The notes beneath the pieces were generated by a model. That model searched no databases. It saw only the letters and a program-made list of their open reading frames with translations, and was not told the origin of the DNA. A DNA stretch of 64,000 nt from an uncultured Porphyromonadaceae bacterium (GTDB lineage: Bacteria; Bacteroidota; Bacteroidia; Bacteroidales; Barnesiellaceae): the NCBI GenBank assembly GCA_900538555.1, contig UPYI01000013.1:1-64000 (forward strand), given 5' to 3'. Below, piece after piece: positions 11,714 through 19,951 of this stretch (position 1 is its first letter; each line of letters starts with the position of its first letter). The position numbers and the translations under genes were made by a program.

Positions 11714-12028
11714 ATGGAAGAAGAAAACGTTGTTAAATTGAAAGTGACCGTCAGCCACGGTAAATGGATCGCATACGGGGACGGTTATGAAAAATCCGAT
11801 ACCGGTTTGCAAGAGGCGAAGGTAGGACCTTTCCCTCAGACGTATTTCCCCGATCTTGTTATAGAAAGTGTGGAGAGCGGAAAGATTGTCATTGCAAATG
11901 GCACAAGGGCAAGGCGTGAGCTGACACCCGGGGAGTCCGTCTCTTTCTTTTATGAGAGAGAAGGGCGGGAATGGTCGGACGGATGTGTGTGCGACGGCGA
12001 TTCCTATGAAGTGGTGATCCGTTGGTAG
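11714..12028 (+). CDS. Hypothetical protein, 104 aa
   Basis: I do not recognise the family. The protein is small, without signal peptide or membrane segment, and looks beta-rich (alternating polar and hydrophobic residues such as KLKVTVSHGKWIAYG and GKIVIANGTRA). It contains two cysteines close together (GCVCDGD) near the C-terminus. The start at 11714 (MEEENVV) is preferred to the longer frame from 11669, because the longer N-terminus consists of repeat-derived sequence with a degenerate -7 box. It faces the CDF gene, and the two share a perfect bidirectional terminator. Confidence 0.6.
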   Translation: MEEENVVKLKVTVSHGKWIAYGDGYEKSDTGLQEAKVGPFPQTYFPDLVIESVESGKIVIANGTRARRELTPGESVSFFYEREGREWSDGCVCDGDSYEVVIRW

Positions 12029-12117
12029 AGGGTATCTTTGTTACTCGGAAGCATTTGAAAAAGGGGCTGTGCCGAAAGCCCTGCGGGCAAGTCCGGAAGG
12101 AGTCCGGAACTCTGCCT

Positions 12118-12162
12118 AAACGACAAACGCAGCTCCCCGCAAAAGAGCTGCGTTTGTCGTTT
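12118..12162. terminator. Bidirectional terminator between convergent genes
   Basis: A perfect 18-bp stem (12118-12135 with 12145-12162) has AAA at one end and TTT at the other, so it can stop transcription from both sides. Confidence 0.85.
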
Positions 12163-12208
12163 ATATTCCATTGCGTTTCGGTTCGGCAGCCGGATGTATG
12201 ATTTCGGA

Positions 12209-13165
12209 TCAATGATGATGGTGGTGGTGATGGTGTGGCATCTGCAACTCTTCGTCGGACGAACAGTCGCAACCTTCGGCTTCTGTGCAGCAAGCGTGTC
12301 CGGCTTCCAGTTCGAGTGTGGCATGCTGTATGCCTAATTCTTTCAACGATGTTTTTACTTCCTTTTTGACATTTTCTTCGTCGGCGTTTTGCTCGATAAC
12401 CAAATGAGCGGTCAAAGCGGTCTGTGTGGTGCTGATCGCCCAGATGTGGAGGTGGTGTACGCTTTTGACGCCGGTGGCGGCAGTGATCGTTTCGATTACG
12501 TTTTGCGGGTCGATATTACGGGGTACGCCGTCTAAGGAGAGACGCAGGCTGTCGTGCAGCAGGTTCCAAGTAGAAATCAATATGACTATGGCGACGATGA
12601 GCCCGATAATGGGGTCGATTATATTCCAACCGGTGTAGCGTATGATGATACCCGATACGAGCACCCCTGCCGATACCAACGTGTCGGCTGCCATGTGCAG
12701 GTAGGCGCCTTTGATATTCAGGTCTTTCGATTTGTCTTTGAAGAACAGCAGGGTGGTGAGGGCATTGATGATAATGCCGATACCGGCTACCCATGCGATT
12801 GCCGATCCGTTGAGCGGTTGCGGATCCCTCAGTTTCTCGATGCTTTCGGCGATAATGATGCCTACGGCTACCAACAGGATAATGGCATTGAGCAACGATA
12901 CCAGTACGGTGCTTTTTTTATAACCGTAGGTATAATTTGCCGAAGGCTTGATGCGTGCCAGCCGGAAAGCAAGCATGGCGAGTATCAGGCTGACTACGTC
13001 GCTGAGGTTGTGCCCTGCATCCGATAGCAGAGCCAGTGAATCGAAATAAAATCCCGATCCGGCTTCGATAAGAACGAAAGCGAGATTCAGTGCGATACTG
13101 AAAATGAATATCCGGTTCAGTCGGGCGGATGCCGTTCGATTGTGTTGGTGATGAGCGTGATTCAT
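12209..13165 (-). CDS. Cation diffusion facilitator family transporter (CzcD/ZitB-like)
   Basis: The 318-residue protein is a CDF antiporter that exports zinc or similar divalent metals in exchange for protons. It has six predicted transmembrane helices at about residues 15-200, with the helix II site SDAGHNLSD (H-x3-D pair) and the helix V site HMAADTLVSAG, which together form the transport metal site. A cytoplasmic domain of about 90 residues follows (VHHLHIW). The N-terminus (MNHAHHQHNR) and the C-terminus are metal-binding: the tail carries CC and CDC and ends in PHHHHHHHH. The start at 13165 is chosen because the -7 box at 13252-13259 fits and CDF proteins often begin with a His-rich tag. 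Confidence 0.93.
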   Translation of the reverse strand: MNHAHHQHNRTASARLNRIFIFSIALNLAFVLIEAGSGFYFDSLALLSDAGHNLSDVVSLILAMLAFRLARIKPSANYTYGYKKSTVLVSLLNAIILLVAVGIIIAESIEKLRDPQPLNGSAIAWVAGIGIIINALTTLLFFKDKSKDLNIKGAYLHMAADTLVSAGVLVSGIIIRYTGWNIIDPIIGLIVAIVILISTWNLLHDSLRLSLDGVPRNIDPQNVIETITAATGVKSVHHLHIWAISTTQTALTAHLVIEQNADEENVKKEVKTSLKELGIQHATLELEAGHACCTEAEGCDCSSDEELQMPHHHHHHHH

Positions 13166-13251
13166 ATCTGTCGTTTTTTTGTATTCGGTCGAAGGCAGCG
13201 GTAGTCCCATACCGGCGGGATTGCTTACGGGATATACGCACTCTGCGATTA

Positions 13252-13259
13252 CAAAGATA
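13252..13259 (-). promoter_or_regulatory. -7 box of the CDF gene
   Basis: Read on the minus strand this is TATCTTTG, the Bacteroidota -7 element. It lies 86 bases upstream of the chosen ATG. I see no good -33 TTTG at standard spacing. Confidence 0.5.
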
Positions 13260-13301
13260 AAACGAGGTTTTTGCAACTAAGTTTCAATTATCGGCTCATG
13301 T

Positions 13302-14340
13302 TTATTTCACGATAAAACCGATTCCCGGAATCTTGCGTACCGTAAAGGTGAACAGGAGGCTAAGCGCGCTTGTCAGGATCCATGTCAGGATAATGACCGG
13401 AGCGGCGGGCAGAGCCAGCGGGAACAGGATGTACGATAAGATTTTCAGGAGCAGTACATGTACGAGGTAGATACCCAGTGTGAGATCGGAGCAGCGTTTT
13501 ATGAACCGTTCGGCTTTCGGGGTGAATGAGAAATTTCTGTAATGGAAATAGACGAACAGGGCAGTGGCGGTGAGGACGGTTGCGATATTATGGTTGTCGT
13601 GGAAGTATGCCGAGTATTCGCCTTTGTGTAGTGAAAGCAGGGACGTGCCGACGGCTGCTGCGCACATTCCTGCGATGCCGAGTGCATATAGACCCCGGCG
13701 GATAGGTTGTGACAAGGGTTGTTGCCGATACAGGTAATATCCCAATACGAAATAGCCGGCATATCCGATCGTGATGTAGGTAGTGAATTGGAGGGTGATG
13801 TCCGACAGGGTTTCCAGAGGGGCGATTTCTGACCGATTGAATCCCAAGAACAGGACGCTGCCGAGCAACCATAGGCATAGAAAGTATTTCGAAAGAGCGC
13901 CGTCTACGATTTTTTTCAGAAACGGACTGACGGCATAGACTCCCGCAAGCATGTAGAGAAACCACAGATGTATGCCTCTGTCTGTGCGTATTAATATATT
14001 GGTAATCAGGTTTTTAAAACTTATTGGGGGGGGTAAAAATGCCGGGCATATTATAGCAGGTGTTCCAGATCAGCAGCAAGACAACTATGTGTTTGATATA
14101 TTTGCCGTATAGCAATCGGACCGGAATTTCTTTTTGCAGCAGGAATGCGCCGCTGATCATGATGAAGACGGGGACAGTCCATCGGGTCATGGAGTTGAAC
14201 AGATTGGCTGTCTGCCATTCCGCCGAATCGGGTGAACCTCCTTTGAGAGCCATATAGAGGGCGGAGGTGTGTAACAATACAACGAATAGGGCGGAACAGA
14301 TTCTCAAAAGATCCATCGAAAGGTCTCGTTTCTTTTCCAT
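13302..14340 (-). pseudogene. Acyltransferase 3 family gene, split at a C8 tract (possibly phase variable)
   Basis: The first part (14340-14014, 108 residues) begins MEKKRDLSMDLLRICSALFV with the family's N-terminal D-x-LR and the catalytic-type histidine in VVLLHTSALY, then runs out at PPNKF. The second part (from the ATG at 13952 down to 13302, 216 residues) holds the remaining membrane helices. If one C is removed from the C8 run at 14033-14026 (minus strand), the two parts join without a stop and give the family motif HLWFLYMLAGVYAVSP across the junction. The full protein would be about 345 residues with around ten membrane helices. Members O-acylate cell-surface glycans. It could be a dead gene, a phase-variable gene or a homopolymer sequencing error. 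No promoter is seen in the short gap behind the trpS terminator. Confidence 0.85.
14026..14033 (-). repeat. Homopolymer C8 tract (G8 on the + strand)
   Basis: This eight-base run lies inside the acyltransferase frame. Seven Cs restore the full frame; eight give a stop nine bases after the tract. Such runs are typical of slipped-strand mispairing. Confidence 0.9.
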
Positions 14341-14357
14341 ATCGTGTGGTGTGGGTT

Positions 14358-14405
14358 AAAAAAAAGCGTGCCGGAACTCCGGTCGAGGGTGGAGTTCCGG
14401 CACGC
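14358..14405 (-). terminator. Terminator of trpS
   Basis: A perfect 15-bp stem (14366-14380 with 14391-14405) is followed on the minus strand by eight Ts (14365-14358). It lies 26 bases beyond the trpS stop and just upstream of the acyltransferase start. Confidence 0.9.
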
Positions 14406-14430
14406 TTCGGATTATAAATGATTTTATTGT

Positions 14431-15483
14431 TTAGAACGATTTGAAGCCCATGATCGCACGTACTTCTTTCAATGTGCGGGAGGCACTTTCCCGTGCCTTC
14501 TCGGCTCCGATCGTCACTACGCGGCGCAGATATTCGTCGTTGTTGCGTATGTCGAGTATTCGCTCGCGGATAGGTAACGTGACTTTGAGTATATCTTCCG
14601 CCAGTTGTTTTTTCAGATCGCCGTAGCGGATTTCGCAAGTGTTGTATTTTTCTTCGAAATATTGTACGACGTCGGGTTCGGAAACGATTTTCAACAGGGT
14701 AAACAGGTTTTCTACCGGTTCGGCTTTCGGGGAGTTGGGAACTTTCGGTCCTTCGTCGGTAACGGCACGCATCACTTTTTTGCGGAGTGTCTTTTCATCG
14801 TCGATCAGGTAGATGCAGTTCCCTTCCGATTTGCCCATTTTCCCGCTGCCGTCCAATCCGGGGACTTTGATCGATGCCTGCCCGAAATTGTAGCTGACGG
14901 GTTCGGGGAAGAGCTCTACGCCGTAGGTTGCATTGAACCGGCGGCAGAAGCGTCGGGTCATTTCCAAATGTTGTTCCTGATCTTTACCTACCGGTACTTT
15001 GGTGGCTTTGTGTATCATGATGTCGGCAGCCATTAAAGTCGGATAGGTGAGCAGACCGGCATTTACCCGATGTTTGGATGTGTCGCTGATAATCTCTTTT
15101 TCGACATCCTCTTCCGACGATTGGTCGAGGTGCAATTGTTTTCGTGCTTTGTCTTTGAACGATGCCGTCCGCATCAGCTCACCGATGCCGACGTGCATAT
15201 TGAGCAGCAGGTATAATTCGGGGATTTCCGGTACGTCGCTTTGGATAAATATGGTGGCTTGCTCCGGATCAATACCGGCAGCCAGATATTCCGACAATAT
15301 GTTTCTGACGTTTTCATGCAGCATTGTCGGGTCGGGGTGGGTCGTCAGCGCGTGCAGGTCGGCGATGAAGAAAAGGCAGTTGTTTTCTTCCTGCATACGG
15401 ACGAAATTCCGCAGTGCGCCGTAGTAGTTTCCTAAATGTAAATTTCCGGTAGAGCGGATTCCGCTCACTACTGTTTCTTTCAT
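14431..15483 (-). CDS. trpS: Tryptophanyl-tRNA synthetase
   Basis: The 350-residue cytoplasmic class I synthetase charges tRNA-Trp with tryptophan. The HIGH-like element is in STGNLHLGNYYGAL (about residues 11-24) and the KMSKS-like loop is GKMGKSEGN (about residues 204-212). Length is typical. A probable -7 box (TAATTTTG on the minus strand) is at 15536-15529, and a strong terminator follows the stop. It is a single-gene unit, with the Lrp gene upstream having its own terminator. Confidence 0.97.
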   Translation of the reverse strand: MKETVVSGIRSTGNLHLGNYYGALRNFVRMQEENNCLFFIADLHALTTHPDPTMLHENVRNILSEYLAAGIDPEQATIFIQSDVPEIPELYLLLNMHVGIGELMRTASFKDKARKQLHLDQSSEEDVEKEIISDTSKHRVNAGLLTYPTLMAADIMIHKATKVPVGKDQEQHLEMTRRFCRRFNATYGVELFPEPVSYNFGQASIKVPGLDGSGKMGKSEGNCIYLIDDEKTLRKKVMRAVTDEGPKVPNSPKAEPVENLFTLLKIVSEPDVVQYFEEKYNTCEIRYGDLKKQLAEDILKVTLPIRERILDIRNNDEYLRRVVTIGAEKARESASRTLKEVRAIMGFKSF

Positions 15484-15528
15484 TATGTGAATAATTTGCT
15501 TAAAGTTCGATAATTAAATGCTTTAATG

Positions 15529-15536
15529 CAAAATTA
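15529..15536 (-). promoter_or_regulatory. -7 box of trpS
   Basis: TAATTTTG on the minus strand, 46 bases upstream of the ATG. No clear -33 partner was found, so this is a tentative call. Confidence 0.4.
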
Positions 15537-15664
15537 GATAAATTCTGCGATATTTCGGTCGGCTGGATAAAGAAAATGATTTCTCCCGATGAATATAGTA
15601 ATAATATAAATCGTTTTGCGGAGTTTGTGCCTTTTTCGGTCGGTTTATTGAAAATCGGGAATTA

Positions 15665-15716
15665 AAAATAAAAACACCGTCTTACTCATCGGTTTTTGCA
15701 ATGAGTAAGGCGGTGT
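15665..15716 (-). terminator. Terminator of the Lrp/AsnC gene
   Basis: ACACCGTCTTACTCAT at 15674-15689 pairs with a matching arm ending at 15716 (one mismatch). On the minus strand it is followed by a T-rich run (TTTTTATTTTT). Confidence 0.85.
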
Positions 15717-15748
15717 CTGTCGATAGATGTCCGGTATCTCCGGTTCGA

Positions 15749-16231
15749 TTATTCTTCTTCTGTCGATTCCAGATCTTCGATCGGCAACTGGCGTTTGAAT
15801 ACCTCTTTGAAAGAGATCAGCGATTCGGTACGCGCAAGCCCCAGCGGTTGCAGTTTTTTGTGGATGATGTCCATCAAATGGCGGTTGTTACGCGCATAGA
15901 GTTTGATGAACATGTCGTATTGACCGGTTGTAATGTGGCATTCTACGACTTCCGGAATGGCTTCCAACTTTTTGACTACGTCGTTGAACTGTCCGGGATT
16001 CTGTAAGTGGATACCGATGTATGCGCATGTCTCGAAGCCGATTTTGTTCGAGTCCAGAATATATTCCGAACCTTTGATGACACCGAGGTTACTGAGTTTC
16101 TGTACGCGTTGATGAATGGCTGCACCCGAAACGTTGCATTCGCGGGCTACTTCCAAAAACGGAATCCGGGAGTTTGATGCGATGAGTTTTAGGATTTTAT
16201 AATCTAATGCTCCAAGTTGATGATGTCCCAT
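15749..16231 (-). CDS. Lrp/AsnC family transcriptional regulator
   Basis: The 160-residue protein has an N-terminal winged helix-turn-helix (about residues 8-60, including DYKILKLIASNSRIPFLEVA) and a C-terminal RAM/AsnC effector domain (about residues 70-150, with HITTGQYDMFIKLYARN). Members bind amino acids and act as dimers or octamers. The gene is divergent from the GNAT gene; the 317-base region between them carries both promoters. The -7 box at 16298-16291 is 60 bases before the ATG. The target genes cannot be read from the sequence. Confidence 0.92.
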   Translation of the reverse strand: MGHHQLGALDYKILKLIASNSRIPFLEVARECNVSGAAIHQRVQKLSNLGVIKGSEYILDSNKIGFETCAYIGIHLQNPGQFNDVVKKLEAIPEVVECHITTGQYDMFIKLYARNNRHLMDIIHKKLQPLGLARTESLISFKEVFKRQLPIEDLESTEEE

Positions 16232-16290
16232 ATTGTTAATGAATGTTTATGATTGTGTTTTGTAAGGTTGAACGTTTGTTGTATTTGCTG

Positions 16291-16298
16291 CAAAGATA
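16291..16298 (-). promoter_or_regulatory. -7 box of the Lrp/AsnC gene
   Basis: TATCTTTG on the minus strand, with TTTG (16324-16321) 22 bases further upstream. The divergent region 16232-16548 holds this promoter and the GNAT promoter and nothing else that I recognise. Confidence 0.65.
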
Positions 16299-16459
16299 AT
16301 ATTAAATTCGTTTTTTATAACAAACAAATGTTTTAAATTACACGAAAATCATAAAAAAGTCCGAACTTATAGTTTTAATTCGAACTGTACTGTGTTTCAA
16401 TTTGTTTTGTACCGTCGGACGGAATATGTATAAATATGCTTTTTGTGAAAAAATATGAA

Positions 16460-16491
16460 TTTGGATATGTGGGGCAAATATCATACATTTG
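16460..16491 (+). promoter_or_regulatory. Promoter of the GNAT gene
   Basis: TTTG at 16460-16463, a 20-base spacer, then TACATTTG at 16484-16491. This is a full Bacteroidota consensus match, and it overlaps the longest-frame start at 16489, which therefore cannot be used. Confidence 0.75.
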
Positions 16492-16548
16492 TTTGATCGG
16501 GGAATGTACCGCTCCGATGCTTGGATAGAAACTGAAAAAAGAAAGATT

Positions 16549-17091
16549 ATGGATGAGATGCGATTGAGGTTCTTGACAATCGACAACCGTAAAGAACTCG
16601 ATTGGGTAAAGGCATTGTATGAAACGGCTTTTCCTGCCGACGAGCGGCGCGATTTCGCTCTGGTAACCGAATTGTTGCGTACGAAACCGGAATTTCAGAT
16701 TCGGTTGATCGAGGCAGACCGGCTCCCGGTCGGTTTCCTTTCTTCGTGGCATTGGAACGGGTTAAGCTATGTCGAGCATTTTGCCGTAGATCCGGCTTGC
16801 CGGAACGGCGGGTTCGGAAAGCGGGCATTGCAGTCGTTCTTGCAAAGTGTAGACACACCGGTCGTATTGGAAGTCGAGAAGCCTGCCGACGATTTGTCTC
16901 GGCGGCGGATCGGGTTTTACGAGCGGTCGGGTTTCCGGTTGAGCGATTATCCTTATATCCAGCCGCCTTATTCGCCCGAACTTAATTCATTGCCGATGTG
17001 TTTGATGTGGTATGGCGGCGATCCGGCATCGTTTTCTCCGGAAGCTGCCGCCCGGCAACTGCACCGCGAAGTGTATGGTGTCGGGGTGTAG
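16549..17091 (+). CDS. GNAT family N-acetyltransferase
   Basis: The 180-residue protein has the GNAT fold: an acceptor-side N-terminus (IDNRKELDWVKALYETAFPADER), the beta4 strand VEHFAVDPACR, and the acetyl-CoA pyrophosphate loop RNGGFGKRALQSFL (about residues 82-95). The last strand ends in FYERSGF. The substrate is unknown. The start at 16549 (MDEMRLRF) is preferred because the promoter -7 box covers the longer start. It stands alone, with 198 bases before the next gene. Confidence 0.85.
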   Translation: MDEMRLRFLTIDNRKELDWVKALYETAFPADERRDFALVTELLRTKPEFQIRLIEADRLPVGFLSSWHWNGLSYVEHFAVDPACRNGGFGKRALQSFLQSVDTPVVLEVEKPADDLSRRRIGFYERSGFRLSDYPYIQPPYSPELNSLPMCLMWYGGDPASFSPEAAARQLHREVYGVGV

Positions 17092-17256
17092 CCGGTTCGC
17101 AGCCGGTATCCGGAGTGAAATATATTTTTTAACACAGATGTAATTTCTGTTTTCATTTTCCGTTTAAGTATATGGAGACGAAGCCGGAGAATGTTAAAAT
17201 CTATATTGAATAAGATTAAAATCTTCCGAACGTATCGCCTATTGTATATAAAATAT

Positions 17257-17264
17257 TATTTTTG
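17257..17264 (+). promoter_or_regulatory. -7 box of the metal ABC operon
   Basis: TATTTTTG, 26 bases upstream of the ATG at 17290. It lies downstream of the longest-frame start at 17191 and so rules that start out. Confidence 0.6.
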
Positions 17265-17289
17265 TAAAAAAATAAAAAACATACTCCGG

Positions 17290-18177
17290 ATGATTGGTTT
17301 GAATAAGGTAAAAGGTGTTTTGTATGCGTTGTTGTTCGCCGGGTTTGCTACCGTACTTCTGTACTCGTGTCGCATGAGCGAAAAGCCGAAACCGATTATA
17401 AGTGTTACCATACAGCCTCAGAAATATTTTGCGGAAAAGTTAGTGGGCGACCGTTTCATTATCAATTGTGTCGTTCCGCAGGGTGGGAATCCCGAAGCAT
17501 ACGATCCTACTCCTTCGCATCTGGTGCAGGTGGGGAAAAGCGTTGCCTATTGGCGCATCGGGTCTCTCGGTTTCGAACTGGCATGGCTCGACAAGTTGGC
17601 GCAGAACAATCCCGATATGCGTATATTCGATCTCTCGAAGGGCGTAGAACCTCTGCCCGATACACATCATCATTCGTCCGAGTTGGGTAGACACCTGCAT
17701 GCTTCCGATCCGCACTATTGGAGTTCTCCGAAAAAGGTGCTGATCATGGTGCGGAATATGTACGATGCCGTTTTGGAACTGGACCCGAAAGGGGAGAAAT
17801 ATTATACGAAAAATTACGAAGAACTCGTAGCCGAGATTTCCCGTGTGGACTCTGTGTTGGAGGAGCGGTTGAAACCGGTTCACGGACAGATGTTCGCAAT
17901 CTATCACCCGTCGTTAAGCTATTTGGCGGGTGACTACCATTTGCGGCAGTTGAGCGTAGAACATAACGGAAAAGAGGCTTCCGCCTTCTCTCTGAAAAAA
18001 ACAGTGGATGTGGCGAAAGAGAATGGGGTGCGTGTGATATTCATCCAGCGTGAGTTCGATGCGAAACTGGCGGAAGTGTTTGCGAAAGAGATCGGTGCGA
18101 AGATTGTCCCGATCAATCCGTTGAATTATAATTGGAGTGAAGAAATAATTGCGATTGCCGATGCCCTCGTCGAATAA
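17290..18177 (+). CDS. Zinc/manganese ABC transporter substrate-binding lipoprotein (ZnuA-like)
   Basis: The 295-residue protein is a cluster A-I metal-binding component. A signal peptide ends in the lipobox LLYSC, so the mature protein is a lipoprotein. The family opening is VTIQPQKYFAEKLVGDRF. Metal-ligand histidines occur in PTPSHLVQ, in the His-rich loop DTHHHSSELGRHLHASDPHYW (about residues 123-143), which favours zinc, and in FAIYHPSLSYLA. The protein ends with the conserved PINPLNYNWSEEI. The ATP-binding gene starts one base after the stop. No permease gene is adjacent. Confidence 0.9.
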   Translation: MIGLNKVKGVLYALLFAGFATVLLYSCRMSEKPKPIISVTIQPQKYFAEKLVGDRFIINCVVPQGGNPEAYDPTPSHLVQVGKSVAYWRIGSLGFELAWLDKLAQNNPDMRIFDLSKGVEPLPDTHHHSSELGRHLHASDPHYWSSPKKVLIMVRNMYDAVLELDPKGEKYYTKNYEELVAEISRVDSVLEERLKPVHGQMFAIYHPSLSYLAGDYHLRQLSVEHNGKEASAFSLKKTVDVAKENGVRVIFIQREFDAKLAEVFAKEIGAKIVPINPLNYNWSEEIIAIADALVE

Positions 18178-18178
18178 A

Positions 18179-18817
18179 ATGGTCGAAGTAGAAGATCTGT
18201 GGTTGCGATACGATACCCGGACAGTTCTCGAAGATATAAATCTGACTATACATCAAAATGAATTTGTGGTGCTTACCGGTCCGAACGGAGGCGGTAAGAC
18301 TTCGTTGTTGCGGGTCGTGCTGGGTCTTCAACGTCCGGAACGGGGATCGGTTCATTATTTCAGGGAGGGCAATCCGGTATCGAAGTTGAATATCGGTTAT
18401 CTGCCGCAAAAAAATATGATCGACAGCCGTTTCCCCTTGACCGTATATGATGTGGTGTCTTCGGGTTTGATGTGCGAGGGTTTCGGGTTCCGCCGCCGGT
18501 TGAGTGCGGAACAGCAGGAGCGGATGCAGGAGATTCTTTCGCTGATCGGTATGGAGGAATTTTCAGCCAGCTCTATCGGAAACCTGTCGGGCGGACAGTT
18601 GCAGCGCACGTTGCTGGGGCGTGCCATTATTTCGAATCCGGAACTTCTGGTGCTGGACGAACCGGCATCGTATGTCGATAAACGTTTCGAGGAGCGGTTG
18701 TACGATTTATTGAGCCGTCTGGCATCGAAGACCACCATCCTGTTGGTGTCGCACGAACTGACTCCGCTCACCTCGATGGCTACCCGCACTCTCTATGTGA
18801 ACCGGGTATTACGCTGA
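18179..18817 (+). CDS. Metal ABC transporter ATP-binding protein (ZnuC-like)
   Basis: The 212-residue ATPase has Walker A GPNGGGKTS (residues 34-42), the Q-loop YLPQKNMID, the signature LSGGQLQR, Walker B LLVLDEP and the H-loop VSHEL, in that order. It should energise uptake of the metal bound by the preceding lipoprotein. The start at 18179 (MVEVEDLW) is taken because it follows the previous stop by one base; an ATG at 18161 would overlap. Family members are often about 230-260 residues, so this one is short at the C-terminus. It is convergent with dprA, 15 bases apart, so there is no room for a znuB permease. Confidence 0.9.
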   Translation: MVEVEDLWLRYDTRTVLEDINLTIHQNEFVVLTGPNGGGKTSLLRVVLGLQRPERGSVHYFREGNPVSKLNIGYLPQKNMIDSRFPLTVYDVVSSGLMCEGFGFRRRLSAEQQERMQEILSLIGMEEFSASSIGNLSGGQLQRTLLGRAIISNPELLVLDEPASYVDKRFEERLYDLLSRLASKTTILLVSHELTPLTSMATRTLYVNRVLR

Positions 18818-18832
18818 ACGGTAGCTCCGTAT

Positions 18833-19942
18833 TCAGATCGGGCGATACATCCCGCCCGGGCAAGAGATTGCCAATCCTTTGAATTCCAATTCTATCAGAT
18901 GACTGAGTAAATGGGAGGTCGGACGATTCAGATCGACGGTCATGCGATTGATCGACGCTTCGCCATGTTGCCGCAGGTAATTCAGTATCTCATTCTCTTC
19001 GGGCGACAGGTCGGGAAATAATTGCTGTTGCACCGGCTCTTTTTTCCGGATATGCCATCTCATCGCTTCGGCGAGACTTTCGGCGCTATCGATCAATACG
19101 GCATGGTTGCGTTGGATGAGGCGGTTGCACCCGATCGAATAGGGATCGCTTTTCCGTCCGGGCAGTGCAAACACGTCGCGGTGATAGCTGTTGGCGATAG
19201 CGGCGGTAACCAACGACCCGCCTTTTTCGCCCGATTCGATAACGATCGTCGCATCGGAAATCCCGGCTACAATGCGGTTGCGTGCGAGGAATAACGCCCG
19301 ATGCAGAGTTTGTTGCGAACCGTATTCGGTCAGCAGCCCGCCTTGACGTACGATCTCGATTGCGGTATTGCGGTGCGATGCCGGGTAGATCTGATTCAGT
19401 CCGTGCGCCAGAATAGCCAGTGTCGGCAATCCGTTTTTCAAAGCTGCCCGATGGGCGCAGATGTCGATGCCGTATGCCAGTCCGCTCACGATGCAGGTGT
19501 CCGGCAACAGTTCCGCCAGATCGCGTACCAACTCTTCGCAAAATCCTTTTCCGTAAGGGGTGGCATGGCGCGTGCCTACGATACTGACGATGTGCGGGGG
19601 ATTCAGGTCGGTGCTGCCGCGATAGTAGAGCATCAACGGCGCGTCGGGGCAATCCGATAGCCGGGCAGGGTATTGCGGATCGGTAAAGAACAGGGGCTGT
19701 ATCTGCGCCTTGCGGATAAATTCTATTTCCCGGTCGGCAAAAAGCAACGCCTCGCCCCGAAGGGTTTCGGAGAATATGCGCCCGTTTACGCCCATCCGTT
19801 CTTTCAATTCGTTTTCGCGTAGTGTAAAGAACGCATCGATACCGCCTGCCGCATCGAGCAGGCTTTTCGCCGTTTGCAGATTCATTCCCTTTACTCTCGT
19901 CAGGGCGATACGGTAGCGCAGGTTGTCGGTGTCGATGTTCAT
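18833..19942 (-). CDS. dprA: DNA-processing protein DprA
   Basis: The 369-residue protein loads RecA on incoming single-stranded DNA during natural transformation. It has an N-terminal helical HhH/SAM-like domain (about residues 1-80) with LTRVKGMNLQTAKSLLDAAGG. The extended Rossmann fold includes IVSIVGTRHATPYGKGFCEELV and VSGLAYGIDICAHRAAL, with later GGSLVTA and FALPGRKSDPYSIGCNRLI. A C-terminal winged helix occupies about residues 305-369. dprA is widespread in Bacteroidota whether or not competence is known. It follows the thioesterase gene by nine bases and is probably cotranscribed with it. Confidence 0.95.
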   Translation of the reverse strand: MNIDTDNLRYRIALTRVKGMNLQTAKSLLDAAGGIDAFFTLRENELKERMGVNGRIFSETLRGEALLFADREIEFIRKAQIQPLFFTDPQYPARLSDCPDAPLMLYYRGSTDLNPPHIVSIVGTRHATPYGKGFCEELVRDLAELLPDTCIVSGLAYGIDICAHRAALKNGLPTLAILAHGLNQIYPASHRNTAIEIVRQGGLLTEYGSQQTLHRALFLARNRIVAGISDATIVIESGEKGGSLVTAAIANSYHRDVFALPGRKSDPYSIGCNRLIQRNHAVLIDSAESLAEAMRWHIRKKEPVQQQLFPDLSPEENEILNYLRQHGEASINRMTVDLNRPTSHLLSHLIELEFKGLAISCPGGMYRPI

Positions 19943-19951
19943 GGCTGGGGG

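Noticed and set aside
17191..17289. Longer N-terminus for the ZnuA-like lipoprotein
   Set aside because: The -7 box at 17257-17264 lies within it, and the lipoprotein signal fits the start at 17290.
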